Shown: positions 16,315 through 25,010, numbered from the stretch's first letter. The stretch is 33,803 nt of DNA from an uncultured Bacteroidota bacterium (GCA_902580855.1 CACHMF010000015.1:1-33803), one strand, 5' to 3'. Notes: generated by a model from the sequence alone, not told the origin. Translations and numbers: made by a program.

Positions 16315-17317
16315 AAGAAAAGGTTGTTCCCACACCCTCCGTACTACGTACATTTATATTTTGCTTATGTGCCTCAATGATATGCTTAACAATAGCAAGA
16401 CCTAATCCTGTTCCTCCCTGCTCTCTTGAACGAGATTTGTCAACTCTATAAAAGCGTTCAAATAGACGAGGTAAATTATCTTCTGAAATTCCAATACCAT
16501 CATCAGCCACCTCTATTAAAATATTTTCTCCCATTTCATAAAACCGAACCTCTGTAGAGCCTCCTTCCCTTCCATACTTTATAGAGTTAACAATTAAGTT
16601 GAACATAACTTGCATAATTTTGTCACGATCTCCATTAACTTTAATTGAAGGATAATCTTTTTCAAACTTCAGTGAAACTGAACGCTTCTTAGCCTTCATT
16701 TCTACTTGATCAAAAACATCCTGTGTCATAGAAACAATATCCCAATCCGTAAACTCTAAATCTAAACGATCAGATTCAATTTTAGAAATCATTTCTAAAT
16801 CTTCTACAATATTTATCATGCGATCTACACTTTTACTAGTTCGCCTAAGATATTGTTCATTTACTGTTTCATCATGTAAAGCGCCATCGAGCAATGTATG
16901 AATATAACCTTGAATGTTAAAAATAGGTGTTTTAAGCTCATGTGAAACATTACCTAAAAATTCTCTACGAAAGGATTCCATTAACTTTAAGTCATCAATT
17001 TCTTTTTCTTTTTGAGCTGTTAAAACCTCTACATCTTGACTTACTTTATCTAAATCTGTTTCCGTTAATTCAGAAACACCTTTTTGTTTGTACAACGATT
17101 TATAAATTAACTTTACTCTGTCGTAAACATATTTTTTTATAGTTGTGTAAATCAAAAAATATGTGCCAAAAAAAACAACTATTATTAATGCTAATATCTC
17201 TACAAATAAAGTTTGATTGGTAAATACTATCTGAAACAATAACAAAAAAATCAGAGAAAATACCGTTAACACAATGGCTAACAATGTTGCTATACTTTTA
17301 GGAGATGATTTCTGCAT
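16295..17317 (-). CDS. phoR: PhoR-like sensor histidine kinase
   Basis: Membrane histidine kinase that should phosphorylate the adjacent PhoB under phosphate limitation. The 340-aa protein has two transmembrane helices (about residues 8-33 and 38-60) with almost no periplasmic loop and a linker helix. HisKA has His126 in FLGNVSHELKTP, and the ATPase domain has an N box (NLIVNSIKYG), G1 DDGIGI and G2 GGTGLGLAIVKH. No PAS domain is evident between membrane and HisKA, unlike E. coli PhoR, so sensing probably goes through PstSCAB-PhoU. Its ATG overlaps the phoB stop (TAATG). The 3' end overlaps the convergent glycosyltransferase gene by 20 bases. Confidence 0.92.
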   Translation of the reverse strand: MQKSSPKSIATLLAIVLTVFSLIFLLLFQIVFTNQTLFVEILALIIVVFFGTYFLIYTTIKKYVYDRVKLIYKSLYKQKGVSELTETDLDKVSQDVEVLTAQKEKEIDDLKLMESFRREFLGNVSHELKTPIFNIQGYIHTLLDGALHDETVNEQYLRRTSKSVDRMINIVEDLEMISKIESDRLDLEFTDWDIVSMTQDVFDQVEMKAKKRSVSLKFEKDYPSIKVNGDRDKIMQVMFNLIVNSIKYGREGGSTEVRFYEMGENILIEVADDGIGISEDNLPRLFERFYRVDKSRSREQGGTGLGLAIVKHIIEAHKQNINVRSTEGVGTTFSFTLRKV

Positions 17318-17991
17318 TATTGTTGAAATTTATAACCAACACCTTTGACTGTTTTAATATAATTGTCATCAATTTTTTCTCGAAGCTTACGAATGTGGAC
17401 GTCGATAGTTCTGTCACCAATAAATACATCCTTACCCCAAACAACATCTAAAATCTCTTGTCTGGAAAATACCTTGCCTGGTTTTGAAACAAGTAATAAT
17501 AATAATTTAAATTCCTTTTTTGCTAAGTTAATTTCTTGATTCTGAAAAAAAACTATGTGGCTTTCTTGATTTATTTTAATATCTCCAAGATCTATAACAT
17601 GATTCGACTCTGAAGACATTTTTCTTCGTAGTAATGCCTTAACCCTACTTAAGAGAACTTTTGGCCGAATAGGTTTTGTTATATAATCATCTGCCCCTGC
17701 TTCGAGACCTGCAATTTGTGAATAATCTTCAGATCGAGCTGTTAAAAAAGTAATAATAGTATTTGATAGTTCTGGAATAGCTCGCATTCTTTCACAAGTT
17801 ACTATACCATCCATATCAGGCATCATCACATCTATAATAACTAAATCAGGAGTTTTTTCTTTAGCAATATCAATAGCTGTTAAACCATTATTTGCAGTTA
17901 AAACTGCGTAACCTTCTTGTCTTAAATTGTAACTCACAAACTCAAGGATATCCGGCTCATCATCAACTACTAATATTTTAGTATTGCTCAT
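17317..17991 (-). CDS. phoB: PhoB-like response regulator (OmpR family)
   Basis: A 224-aa response regulator with a receiver domain and a C-terminal winged-helix DNA-binding domain. The phospho-acceptor is Asp54 in VIIDVMMPD, with the acidic pair at 10-11, a Thr in FLTARS and the Lys in ITKP. The C-terminal part ends in the OmpR-type TIDVHIRKLREKID...TVKGVGYKF. It precedes phoR with a one-base overlap. It is divergent from the porin/pst genes that carry TTAACAT repeats, which it is the obvious candidate to bind. Confidence 0.94.
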   Translation of the reverse strand: MSNTKILVVDDEPDILEFVSYNLRQEGYAVLTANNGLTAIDIAKEKTPDLVIIDVMMPDMDGIVTCERMRAIPELSNTIITFLTARSEDYSQIAGLEAGADDYITKPIRPKVLLSRVKALLRRKMSSESNHVIDLGDIKINQESHIVFFQNQEINLAKKEFKLLLLLVSKPGKVFSRQEILDVVWGKDVFIGDRTIDVHIRKLREKIDDNYIKTVKGVGYKFQQ

Positions 17992-18008
17992 ATTTAGATA
18001 TTTATTTA

Positions 18009-18016
18009 CAAAAATA
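18009..18016 (-). promoter_or_regulatory. -7 element for phoBR
   Basis: On the minus strand TATTTTTG is a perfect TAnnTTTG, about 17 bases before the phoB ATG. A TTTG at 18035-18032 lies 15 bases upstream, shorter than the usual -33 spacing. Confidence 0.5.
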
Positions 18017-18053
18017 TTATATAAAAATTATCAAATCATGAATTTATAATTTA

Positions 18054-18071
18054 TTAACATAAAATTAATAT
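18054..18071 (+). promoter_or_regulatory. Candidate Pho box upstream of the porin gene
   Basis: TTAACAT-N4-TTAATAT is a direct repeat with an 11-bp period, the geometry of PhoB/PhoP boxes. It ends 20 bases before the porin -7 element, so it occupies the -33 position and could replace a -33 element in an activated promoter. It also lies about 40 bases upstream of the phoB promoter on the other strand. Confidence 0.6.
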
Positions 18072-18091
18072 TTAATGCATCATTGATAACT

Positions 18092-18099
18092 TACATTTG
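18092..18099 (+). promoter_or_regulatory. -7 element for the porin gene
   Basis: TACATTTG is a perfect TAnnTTTG, 24 bases before the ATG at 18124. The TTG inside it is the spurious start used in the ORF track. Confidence 0.6.
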
Positions 18100-18123
18100 C
18101 ATCAAACTAATTTAAAATTTAAA

Positions 18124-19089
18124 ATGAAAAAAACAATCTTATCAATAGCTCTTTCATTATTCGGGCTTGGTGTTATGGCACAAGGACAACCGCACGTAAA
18201 AATCTTTAGTAATTTTAATTACGAACTTTCAGGTGAAGAAAATCCTTTTAAAGCATTTGAAGTAAATCGAGCATATCTTGGATATGGTTATACTTACAAT
18301 GAAAATTTTAGCGCAAAGGTTACTTTTGATGTTGGTAATGTTGGTGCAGAAAAAAACGAATATTTAGCGTTTTTAAAAATTGCACAAGTAACTTGGAAAG
18401 CGAATAGTAACTTGAAAATTAATTTTGGACAAGTTGGCACAAAGAACTTCAAGTTTATGGAAAAAGCATGGGGACATCGTTATATCTACAAATCTTTACA
18501 AGACAAAAATAAATGGGCTTCTCCTGCAGACGCGGGTGTCACAGCTGATTACAAAATTAATAGTTCACTAAGTCTAGATGCGCAAGTTCTAAACGGAGAG
18601 GGTTTTATGAAAAATCAAGGAGAAAACGGCTTATTTCGTGGTGGCGTAGGTCTTACTTTTAATGCAACAGACGAATTGGCTGTAAGATTACATCGTGATG
18701 TTTCACCAAGATCATCTTACACAGAAACAGATGCACATCAAAACACCACTTCTGCTGCTGTTGCTTACAGTGGAGAAGGATTTAATGTTGGTTTTGAATA
18801 CAACATGCAAGAAGGAGCAAATAATGTAACTGATCAAGTTCGTAAGGGAACTTCAGTATATGGCGCATATGATTTAGGTGATGGCTTATCAATTTTTGGT
18901 CGTTATGACGAACTTACTTCAGAAAATGACTGGAATTTAGATAAAGATGGAACATTTATGATTGCAGGTGTTGAAAAAGTGATGACAAAAGGAGTTAAAG
19001 CTTCATTAAACTATCAAAGTTTTACTGAAGCAACAGATGGCGCTGAATCAGAAAACACTTTGTACGTAAGCTTAGAATATAAATTCTAA
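18124..19089 (+). CDS. Outer-membrane porin of the phosphate regulon (OprO/P-like)
   Basis: A 321-aa beta-barrel protein. A signal peptide (MKKTILSIALSLFGLGVMAQG, cleavage after AQ or MA) is followed by alternating polar and hydrophobic strands. It has FSAKVTFDVGN and NLKINFGQVGTKNF segments reminiscent of phosphate-selective porins and ends in a C-terminal aromatic strand, LYVSLEYKF. The location between phoBR and pstS, with a candidate Pho box, suggests it admits phosphate across the outer membrane; selectivity is inferred. The ORF-track start (TTG 18097) falls in the promoter, so ATG 18124 is chosen. A rho-independent terminator follows. Confidence 0.85.
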   Translation: MKKTILSIALSLFGLGVMAQGQPHVKIFSNFNYELSGEENPFKAFEVNRAYLGYGYTYNENFSAKVTFDVGNVGAEKNEYLAFLKIAQVTWKANSNLKINFGQVGTKNFKFMEKAWGHRYIYKSLQDKNKWASPADAGVTADYKINSSLSLDAQVLNGEGFMKNQGENGLFRGGVGLTFNATDELAVRLHRDVSPRSSYTETDAHQNTTSAAVAYSGEGFNVGFEYNMQEGANNVTDQVRKGTSVYGAYDLGDGLSIFGRYDELTSENDWNLDKDGTFMIAGVEKVMTKGVKASLNYQSFTEATDGAESENTLYVSLEYKF

Positions 19090-19112
19090 AATTTTATAAT
19101 TTGATAAAATAG

Positions 19113-19147
19113 AGCCCGAGTGACATAATTAATTCGGGCTTTTTTTA
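19113..19147 (+). terminator. Rho-independent terminator after the porin gene
   Basis: AGCCCGA pairs with TCGGGCT across a 14-base loop, directly followed by seven T residues. It separates the porin transcript from pstS. Confidence 0.88.
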
Positions 19148-19157
19148 TTTAAAAAAC

Positions 19158-19175
19158 TTAACATTTTCTTAACAT
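19158..19175 (+). promoter_or_regulatory. Candidate Pho box upstream of pstS
   Basis: TTAACATTTTCTTAACAT is a perfect heptamer direct repeat with an 11-bp period. A third copy, TTAACAC at 19201-19207, lies 32 bases downstream of the second and 19 bases upstream of the pstS -7 element. The same heptamer and period occur before the porin gene. Confidence 0.72.
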
Positions 19176-19226
19176 TCGACCTTCATTATATCATAATTCG
19201 TTAACACCTTTTTTTGGATTGTAATT

Positions 19227-19234
19227 TATGTTTG
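19227..19234 (+). promoter_or_regulatory. -7 element for the pst operon
   Basis: TATGTTTG is a perfect TAnnTTTG. It contains the ATG (19228) used by the ORF track, which therefore cannot be the real start of pstS. TTAACAC lies at the -33 position. Confidence 0.6.
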
Positions 19235-19266
19235 TAGTTTTAAAAATGTTAAACAAAAAAACAAAA

Positions 19267-20211
19267 ATGAAAAACATCGTAAAAATTTTAATCGGAATTA
19301 CTACAATGGCTTTAGTTGCCTGTGGTGGTAGTGGAGAAAAATCAAACGAGAAATCAAGCTTAACAGGAAATGTAAAAGTTGACGGTTCTTCTACAGTTTA
19401 TCCAATAACTGAAGCAGTTGCTGAAGAATTTAGAACTGTAGAGCCAGGAGTTAATGTAACAGTAGGAGTTTCTGGCACCGGCGGTGGATTTAAAAAATTC
19501 ATGAGAGGCGAAATTGATATAAATGACGCTTCTCGCCCAATAAAGAGCAAAGAAGCTGACGCATGCGCTGAAATTGGAATTGATTTTGTTGAACTTTCAG
19601 TAGCATATGATGGACTTGCAGTCTTAGTTAATCCAGAAAACGACTGGGTTGATTATTTTACTGTTGAAGAATTAGAGAAAATTTGGAATCCGGACGCTCA
19701 AGGAAAAGTAATGTATTGGAATCAAGTACGCGAAGGTTGGCCAAATGAAGAACTACGTTTATTTGGTCCTGGAACTGCTTCTGGAACATATGACTATTTC
19801 GCAGAAGCTATTTGTGGAAAAAAGGTTGGAACCCGAGGAGACTATACTGCGTCTGAAGATGACCATGTTTTAGTTCAGGGTATAGCTACAGATAAAAGCG
19901 CCTTAGGCTTTTTTGGATTGGCTTATTATGAAGAAAACAAAGATAAATTAAGATTAGTTGGTGTAGATAATGGAAATGGTGTTGTTATTCCAACAATGGA
20001 AACAGTGAGCAACGGAACATATGCTCCCTTATCAAGACCAATATTTATATACGTAAGTAGCGAAGCTGCCAAAAAAGAAGAGGTAAATACATTTGTTAAT
20101 TTTTATTTAGAAAGCGCTCCATCATTAGTGTCAGAAGTTGGTTATACTCCTTTACAGGAAAAAGAATACACTGAGCAAAGGAGAAAATACAATGAATTTA
20201 TAAGTAAATAA
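19267..20211 (+). CDS. pstS: PstS, phosphate-binding lipoprotein of the Pst ABC transporter
   Basis: Periplasmic phosphate receptor of PstSCAB. The 314-aa product starts with a lipoprotein signal ending LVAC (Cys19), followed by a flexible Gly/Ser/Glu linker. The binding domain shows VDGSSTVYPITEAVAEEF, GVSGTGGGFKKF, DASRPI and GPGTASGTYDYF, all family hallmarks of phosphate contacts. The ORF track begins at 19228, inside the promoter; ATG 19267 gives a clean signal peptide (ATG 19246 is a less likely alternative). It is separated from pstC by a 78-base gap with a strong hairpin, probably to give more PstS than membrane subunits. Confidence 0.95.
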   Translation: MKNIVKILIGITTMALVACGGSGEKSNEKSSLTGNVKVDGSSTVYPITEAVAEEFRTVEPGVNVTVGVSGTGGGFKKFMRGEIDINDASRPIKSKEADACAEIGIDFVELSVAYDGLAVLVNPENDWVDYFTVEELEKIWNPDAQGKVMYWNQVREGWPNEELRLFGPGTASGTYDYFAEAICGKKVGTRGDYTASEDDHVLVQGIATDKSALGFFGLAYYEENKDKLRLVGVDNGNGVVIPTMETVSNGTYAPLSRPIFIYVSSEAAKKEEVNTFVNFYLESAPSLVSEVGYTPLQEKEYTEQRRKYNEFISK

Positions 20212-20244
20212 ATTGTAGTTTAGCAAACAACATTCTTTCTACTT

Positions 20245-20285
20245 TTTATCCAAGTTAATTATTAATTAACTTGGATAAATTTTTT
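20245..20285 (+). terminator. Strong hairpin with T-tract between pstS and pstC (attenuator-like)
   Basis: A perfect 16-bp stem (core ATCCAAGTTAATT / AATTAACTTGGAT, extended by three A-T pairs) with a three-base loop ATT is followed by six T residues and then the pstC start at 20290. It resembles an intrinsic terminator, though the stem is AT-rich. Because pstCAB-phoU have no visible promoter of their own, partial readthrough or RNA stabilisation is more likely than full termination. Confidence 0.75.
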
Positions 20286-20289
20286 GTTT

Positions 20290-21171
20290 ATGAAGAAACG
20301 AAGATTAGAATATTTTATTGAATTAATTCTCAAAGCGTGTGCCGTTGTTACTATTCTAACAACAATTGGAATCATTTGGGTATTACTTTCAGAAAGCTTA
20401 ACTTTTTTTAAAGAAGTTTCAATTAAGGATTTTTTAACGGATACAGAGTGGACTCCATTATTTGCAAAAAAACATTTTGGGATCTTACCGTTGATAAGTG
20501 GAACACTTCTGACAACATTTATTGCAGTTTGTGTAGCATTACCATTAGGGTTAGTTATAGCAATTTACCTTAGCCAATATGCGCCAAAGAGATTTCGTAA
20601 AATAATTAAGCCTCTATTAGAAGTACTAGCAGCTGTTCCAACAGTGGTTTATGGTTTTTTTGCATTAATGGTTGTTACTCCATTTCTGCAAAACTTAATA
20701 CCAAACATGGCAGGGTTTAATGCGTTATCAGCAGGAATTGTAATGGGAATTATGATAATTCCTTTTGTATCATCACTTAGTGAAGATGCTTTACAAGCCG
20801 TACCTAAATCATTGAAAAATGCTGCATATGGATTGGGGTCTACTAGATTTCAAACTTCATTTCGAGTTATGGTTCCCGCAGCATCATCAGGAATAATTGT
20901 TTCGGTAATACTTGCTTTTTCAAGAGCAATTGGTGAGACTATGATAGTTGCAATTGCAGCTGGTCAACAACCAAGACTTACTGCTAACCCTTTAGTTCCA
21001 ATTGAAACAATTACAGCATATATTGTACAGGTTGCCAAGGGAGATGTTCCTCATGGCACCTTGGAATACAGAACAATTTTTGCAGCAGGTATTACATTAT
21101 TTGTTTTTACATTCATATTAAATAATATCAGTTTTTGGATAAGAAAAAAATACAGAGAACAGTATGACTAA
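20290..21171 (+). CDS. pstC: PstC, phosphate ABC transporter permease
   Basis: Inner-membrane permease subunit, 293 aa, with six predicted transmembrane helices. The MetI-like binding-protein-dependent transport signature lies around [23 protein letters not shown] (EAA loop contacting PstB), and [12 protein letters not shown] is a typical PstC motif. The ORF track uses a TTG two codons earlier; the ATG at 20290 is preferred. It overlaps pstA by eight bases (ATGACTAA). Confidence 0.95.
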   Translation: MKKRRLEYFIELILKACAVVTILTTIGIIWVLLSESLTFFKEVSIKDFLTDTEWTPLFAKKHFGILPLISGTLLTTFIAVCVALPLGLVIAIYLSQYAPKRFRKIIKPLLEVLAAVPTVVYGFFALMVVTPFLQNLIPNMAGFNALSAGIVMGIMIIPFVSSLSEDALQAVPKSLKNAAYGLGSTRFQTSFRVMVPAASSGIIVSVILAFSRAIGETMIVAIAAGQQPRLTANPLVPIETITAYIVQVAKGDVPHGTLEYRTIFAAGITLFVFTFILNNISFWIRKKYREQYD

Positions 21172-22021
21172 TTCAAAAAAGAATAGAATAAAAGATAAAT
21201 TATTTGAATATTTCGGTATTGCATGCACCTTTTTTGGACTTGTAATGCTAGCAATATTTATAGGGAATATTTTGATTGATGGTCTAACAAGAATCGATTT
21301 AGATTTTTTACAAAATCTACCATCGAGAAAGCCAGAAAAATCTGGCATATTGACAGCATGGACTGGCTCATTATGGATTTTATGTTTCACAACGCTTATT
21401 GCTTTTCCATTAGGTGTAGCAGCGGGGATTTATCTAGAAGAATATGGAAAGAAAAGTAGTCTTTCCTCATTACTAGAGGTTAATATATCTAATTTAGCCG
21501 GTGTACCTTCTATAATCTATGGATTACTTGGATTAGAAATTTTTGTACGAGTATTTTCTTTAGGCAACAGTATTTTGGCTGGTGCATTTACCCTTGCATT
21601 ACTTATATTACCAATAATTATAGTTGCAACAAGAGAGGCTATTCGAGCTGTTCCTCCAAGCATTAGAGCTGCATCCTATGGTTTAGGAGCTAGCAAGTGG
21701 CAAACAGTTTGGCATCAAGTGTTACCCGCCTCAATGGGAGGAATTTTTACAGGTGTTATACTAGCTATTTCTAGAGCAGTAGGTGAAACCGCCCCTCTGA
21801 TTGTAGTTGGAGCACTAGCTTATGTTCCATTCACACCATCCTCACCTATGGATGAATTTACTGTAATGCCAATTCAAATATTTAATTGGGTATCACGACC
21901 ACTACATGGTTTTACAATTAATGCAGCTGCGGCTATAATTATATTATTATTGATAACTTTCATCATGAATGGAATAGCGGTCTATCTTCGAAATAAATGG
22001 CAAAAGAAAATTAGTTGGTAA
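21164..22021 (+). CDS. pstA: PstA, phosphate ABC transporter permease
   Basis: Second permease subunit, 285 aa, with six hydrophobic helices. The EAA loop is [25 protein letters not shown], and [15 protein letters not shown] is the PstA counterpart of the PstC motif. It starts within the last codons of pstC and ends one base before pstB, so PstC and PstA are expected in equal amounts. Confidence 0.95.
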   Translation: MTNSKKNRIKDKLFEYFGIACTFFGLVMLAIFIGNILIDGLTRIDLDFLQNLPSRKPEKSGILTAWTGSLWILCFTTLIAFPLGVAAGIYLEEYGKKSSLSSLLEVNISNLAGVPSIIYGLLGLEIFVRVFSLGNSILAGAFTLALLILPIIIVATREAIRAVPPSIRAASYGLGASKWQTVWHQVLPASMGGIFTGVILAISRAVGETAPLIVVGALAYVPFTPSSPMDEFTVMPIQIFNWVSRPLHGFTINAAAAIIILLLITFIMNGIAVYLRNKWQKKISW

Positions 22022-22022
22022 A

Positions 22023-22790
22023 ATGACAAATGAACTGAACTATATATTAGAATCAAAAAATGTGAATGTTTACTACGGAGAACTACATGCACTTAAAGAC
22101 ATAAATTTAAAAATTCAAAAAAATAGTGTGACAGCTCTTATTGGCCCCTCAGGTTGTGGTAAGTCTACCTTCTTAAGAGTATTTAATAGAATGAATGATT
22201 ACATTGATTCATTTAAAATAGAGGGGGACGTCTTCATGGAAGGTCAAAACATTTATGATAAAAAGGTTCGAGTTGATGAACTAAGAAAAAATATTGGAAT
22301 GGTTTTTCAAAAACCAAATCCTTTTCCAAAAAGCATTTATGAAAATGTTGCTTACGGATTAAAAATTCAAGGGATAAAGGATAAAGAATTTTTAATGGAT
22401 CGAGTGGAAAACTCATTAAAGCAAGCTGCACTTTGGGATGAGGTTAAAGATGATTTAAAAAAATCTGCATTAGCACTTTCTGGAGGACAACAGCAAAGAA
22501 TATGTATCGCAAGAGCATTGGCTGTTGAACCTAATGTTTTATTAATGGATGAACCAACATCTGCACTAGATCCTATTTCTACAGCAAAAGTGGAAGAGTT
22601 AATTAATGAATTAAAAGAAAAGTATACAATAGTTATTGTAACACACAATATGCAGCAAGCCAGTCGTGTTAGTGATAATACAGCGTTCTTTTACATGGGA
22701 GATTTAATAGAGCATGCTAAAACAGAAGATATTTTTAGAAATCCAAAAAAAGAACGAACACAAAACTATATAACTGGAAGGTTTGGTTAA
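22023..22790 (+). CDS. pstB: PstB, phosphate ABC transporter ATPase
   Basis: ATP-binding subunit, 255 aa. Walker A is GPSGCGKS at residues 41-48, the Q-loop is in [10 protein letters not shown], the ABC signature is LSGGQQQR, Walker B is [12 protein letters not shown] and the H-loop His is in [25 protein letters not shown] and the NYITGRFG C-terminus are PstB-specific. Gaps are one base to pstA and 11 bases to phoU. Confidence 0.97.
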   Translation: MTNELNYILESKNVNVYYGELHALKDINLKIQKNSVTALIGPSGCGKSTFLRVFNRMNDYIDSFKIEGDVFMEGQNIYDKKVRVDELRKNIGMVFQKPNPFPKSIYENVAYGLKIQGIKDKEFLMDRVENSLKQAALWDEVKDDLKKSALALSGGQQQRICIARALAVEPNVLLMDEPTSALDPISTAKVEELINELKEKYTIVIVTHNMQQASRVSDNTAFFYMGDLIEHAKTEDIFRNPKKERTQNYITGRFG

Positions 22791-22801
22791 AAATTTATGA
22801 A

Positions 22802-23458
22802 ATGACATTATTAGAACAAGAATTAAAGGATTTAAGACAAGAACTGTTAAATATGTTTTTAGCAGTAAATAATCAATTGACTAAAAGCGAAAAATCTTTT
22901 TTGGAATTTGATAAAGATCTAGCTTCCGAAATTGCGAATTCCGAAAAAAGAATCAATTCATTAGAACTAAAAATCGACAGAGATTGTGAAAATATTTTAG
23001 CACTATATTCACCTGTTGCTGTTGATTTACGTTTTGTGTTATCCGTATATAAAATCAATCATGAATTAGAACGTATAGCTGATATTGCAGATGGCATTGC
23101 TGATTATGTAAATGATTTAGATTCAGGATTTCCGAAAAATGCAGTTAAAGATGTACGTATTAAAGAAATGTTTATCCAATGTAAATCTATGTTTGAAAAT
23201 GTAATTGAAGCATTTGAGAAAGAAGATACTTCTATCGCAAGAAGAGTTTTTAAACAAGATGAATTATTAAACCAAATTAATTTGAATGGAAGTAAAAACA
23301 TAATCAAAAATTATTCTGAAAAAAATGCAAAATCTCTGTTCTTTTTACTTTCATGTGTGCGAAAATTAGAACGTGCTGGTGACCTCATAAAAAATATTTC
23401 TGAAGAGCTAATATTTTCTATCGAATCAAAAGTAGTAAAACACAAAAAGAAAAAATAA
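22802..23458 (+). CDS. phoU: PhoU, negative regulator of the phosphate regulon
   Basis: A 218-aa helical protein with two PhoU repeats. DRDCENILALYSPVAVDLRFVLSVYKINHELERIADIADGIADY is the first repeat's metal-binding helix pair, and LLSCVRKLERAGDLIKNISEELIF is the second. PhoU links Pst transport to PhoR and suppresses PhoB activation when phosphate is sufficient. It is last in the pst operon and followed by a terminator. Confidence 0.94.
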   Translation: MTLLEQELKDLRQELLNMFLAVNNQLTKSEKSFLEFDKDLASEIANSEKRINSLELKIDRDCENILALYSPVAVDLRFVLSVYKINHELERIADIADGIADYVNDLDSGFPKNAVKDVRIKEMFIQCKSMFENVIEAFEKEDTSIARRVFKQDELLNQINLNGSKNIIKNYSEKNAKSLFFLLSCVRKLERAGDLIKNISEELIFSIESKVVKHKKKK

Positions 23459-23483
23459 AATTATACTAATTAACAATTGCTTA

Positions 23484-23548
23484 GCATTAAGTTTTTAATT
23501 AATGCAATTAATCAACACTAAAAAATGCCTCTTAAAGAGGCTTTTTTT
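23484..23548 (+). terminator. Terminator region after phoU
   Basis: The main terminator is GCCTCT-TAA-AGAGGC at 23527-23541 followed by seven T residues. A second stem-loop (GCATTAA / TTAATGC, 8-base loop) lies just upstream at 23484-23505. The T-tract runs directly into the promoter element of the next gene. Confidence 0.85.
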
Positions 23549-23555
23549 ATTTTTG
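23548..23555 (+). promoter_or_regulatory. -7 element of the LuxE-like gene, fused to the pst terminator tail
   Basis: TATTTTTG is a perfect TAnnTTTG, four bases before the ATG at 23560. Its first T is the last base of the terminator T-tract, so the two signals touch. Confidence 0.5.
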
Positions 23556-23559
23556 GAGA

Positions 23560-24513
23560 ATGCATTGGGTTTTTGATAATAAGATTTCTTTTGAGAAAAG
23601 AGCATTAAGATTATTTAAAGAACAGTCTCAAAAATGCTTGCCCTATCATCAGTATTTAAACTTTCTAAAGACAGATATCGAAAGTATTTCCTCTTTAGCA
23701 GAAATTCCATTTTTACCTATCCAATTTTTTAAAACGCACTCAATAATTACGAACGGAAAAAAACCCGCTATAAACTTTATCAGCAGTGGTACAACAGGAA
23801 TGCAGCATAGTCAGCATTTAGTGGCTGACTTATCTATTTATGAATACAGCTTTCGAACAGCTTTCGAATTATTTTACGGCGATATAGAAAAATATAGATT
23901 TATTGCTTTACTGCCTTCATATTTAGAAAGAGAAGGCTCCTCACTAATTTATATGTGTGAAGACTTCATAAATAGAAGTAAGCATCAGCAAAGTGGTTTT
24001 TATCTAAATAACCTTGATGAGTTATCAGAAATTATAAAAGAAGATAAACCTACAATTCTACTAGGTGTGACCTATGCTTTGCTAGACTTAGCAGAACTCG
24101 GTCCATTTCAGCTGAACAATACCATAATCATGGAGACCGGAGGCATGAAAGGGAAACGAAAAGAAATGTTGAAAGATGAACTTCATCAAACACTTTCCAA
24201 TGCCTATGGTGTTGATCTTATACACTCCGAATACGGAATGACTGAACTGCTATCACAAGCCTATTCTAACGGAAGTGGGCGTTTCAGCACACCTCACTGG
24301 ATGCGTGTATTTTCTAGAGACATAGAAGATCCTTTTAGCTTAACAAACAACGGAAAGACAGGAGGGCTTAATATCATTGATTTAGCTAACATACATTCTT
24401 GTGCATTCATAGCCACGCAAGACTTAGGACGCGTATATACTGATCAAACTTTTGAAGTATTAGGGCGTTTTGAACAGTCCGATATTCGAGGATGTAATCT
24501 TTTAGTTCAATGA
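23560..24513 (+). CDS. LuxE-like acyl-protein synthetase/ligase
   Basis: A 317-aa protein of the LuxE/acyl-protein synthetase group in the ANL adenylating superfamily. ISSGTTGMQHSQH (about residues 75-87) is the AMP/phosphate-binding loop, METGGMKGKRKE a family motif, and SEYGMTELLSQAYS the adenylate-binding core. The C-terminal segment with DLGRVYT and GRFEQSDIRGCN resembles the hinge region. In luminous bacteria LuxE activates a fatty acid for the reductase LuxC; no luxCDAB genes are here, so a different carboxylate activation is likely. Stand-alone copies are common in Bacteroidota. The stop overlaps the next gene by four bases (ATGA). Confidence 0.85.
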   Translation: MHWVFDNKISFEKRALRLFKEQSQKCLPYHQYLNFLKTDIESISSLAEIPFLPIQFFKTHSIITNGKKPAINFISSGTTGMQHSQHLVADLSIYEYSFRTAFELFYGDIEKYRFIALLPSYLEREGSSLIYMCEDFINRSKHQQSGFYLNNLDELSEIIKEDKPTILLGVTYALLDLAELGPFQLNNTIIMETGGMKGKRKEMLKDELHQTLSNAYGVDLIHSEYGMTELLSQAYSNGSGRFSTPHWMRVFSRDIEDPFSLTNNGKTGGLNIIDLANIHSCAFIATQDLGRVYTDQTFEVLGRFEQSDIRGCNLLVQ

Positions 24514-25010
24514 AAATCACATTAGCAACTACAAAAAATTTAGATGCCATCATGGAGATGTATAACTCCTGTGTGCAGGGAATGCTCGCATTAGGCATTG
24601 ACCAATGGGATGAAAGTTATCCGAATCGAACAATTATTGAACAAGATTTAAAAGAGGGTTGTTACTATATTGGTATTATAGATAATGAAATTGTTGCTGG
24701 CATGCGTGTTGACAACATCCAAGACCCCACTTACCTCAATATAAACTGGGCAGATAAAAGCAACAATTTCATGGTGGTACATCGATTAGGGTCGAAAACC
24801 AAAGTATGGAATAAAGGAATAGGTAAACAAATGATGGATTTTGCCGAAAATATAGCTATTGAAAGTGGCTACTCTTCATTTCGACTGGATACCTATAGTC
24901 ACAACCCAAAAGCTATGGAATTTTATAAAAAACTTGGATATCAGCAATTAGGACATATTAACTTAAAGCCTGACAAAGACATTTACTATTGCTTTGAAAA
25001 GGTGTTTTAA
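24510..25010 (+). CDS. GNAT-family N-acetyltransferase
   Basis: A 166-aa GNAT protein. The acetyl-CoA pyrophosphate loop is WNKGIGKQMMDFAENIA (about residues 101-117), followed by the beta-5 segment FRLDTYSHNPKAMEFYKKLGYQQLG with the common NPKAMEFYKKLG motif. The substrate is unknown. Translation is coupled to the LuxE-like gene by an ATGA overlap, so the two may act on the same small molecule or protein; this is inference only. Confidence 0.87.
   Translation: MKITLATTKNLDAIMEMYNSCVQGMLALGIDQWDESYPNRTIIEQDLKEGCYYIGIIDNEIVAGMRVDNIQDPTYLNINWADKSNNFMVVHRLGSKTKVWNKGIGKQMMDFAENIAIESGYSSFRLDTYSHNPKAMEFYKKLGYQQLGHINLKPDKDIYYCFEKVF

Noticed and set aside
19228-19266. ORF-track N-terminal extension of pstS
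   Set aside because: The ATG at 19228 lies inside a perfect -7 promoter element; the start at 19267 gives a clean lipoprotein signal.
23560-24513. Bioluminescence locus suggested by the LuxE-like gene
   Set aside because: No luxA, luxB, luxC or luxD is present nearby; stand-alone LuxE-like genes occur widely in non-luminous Bacteroidota.
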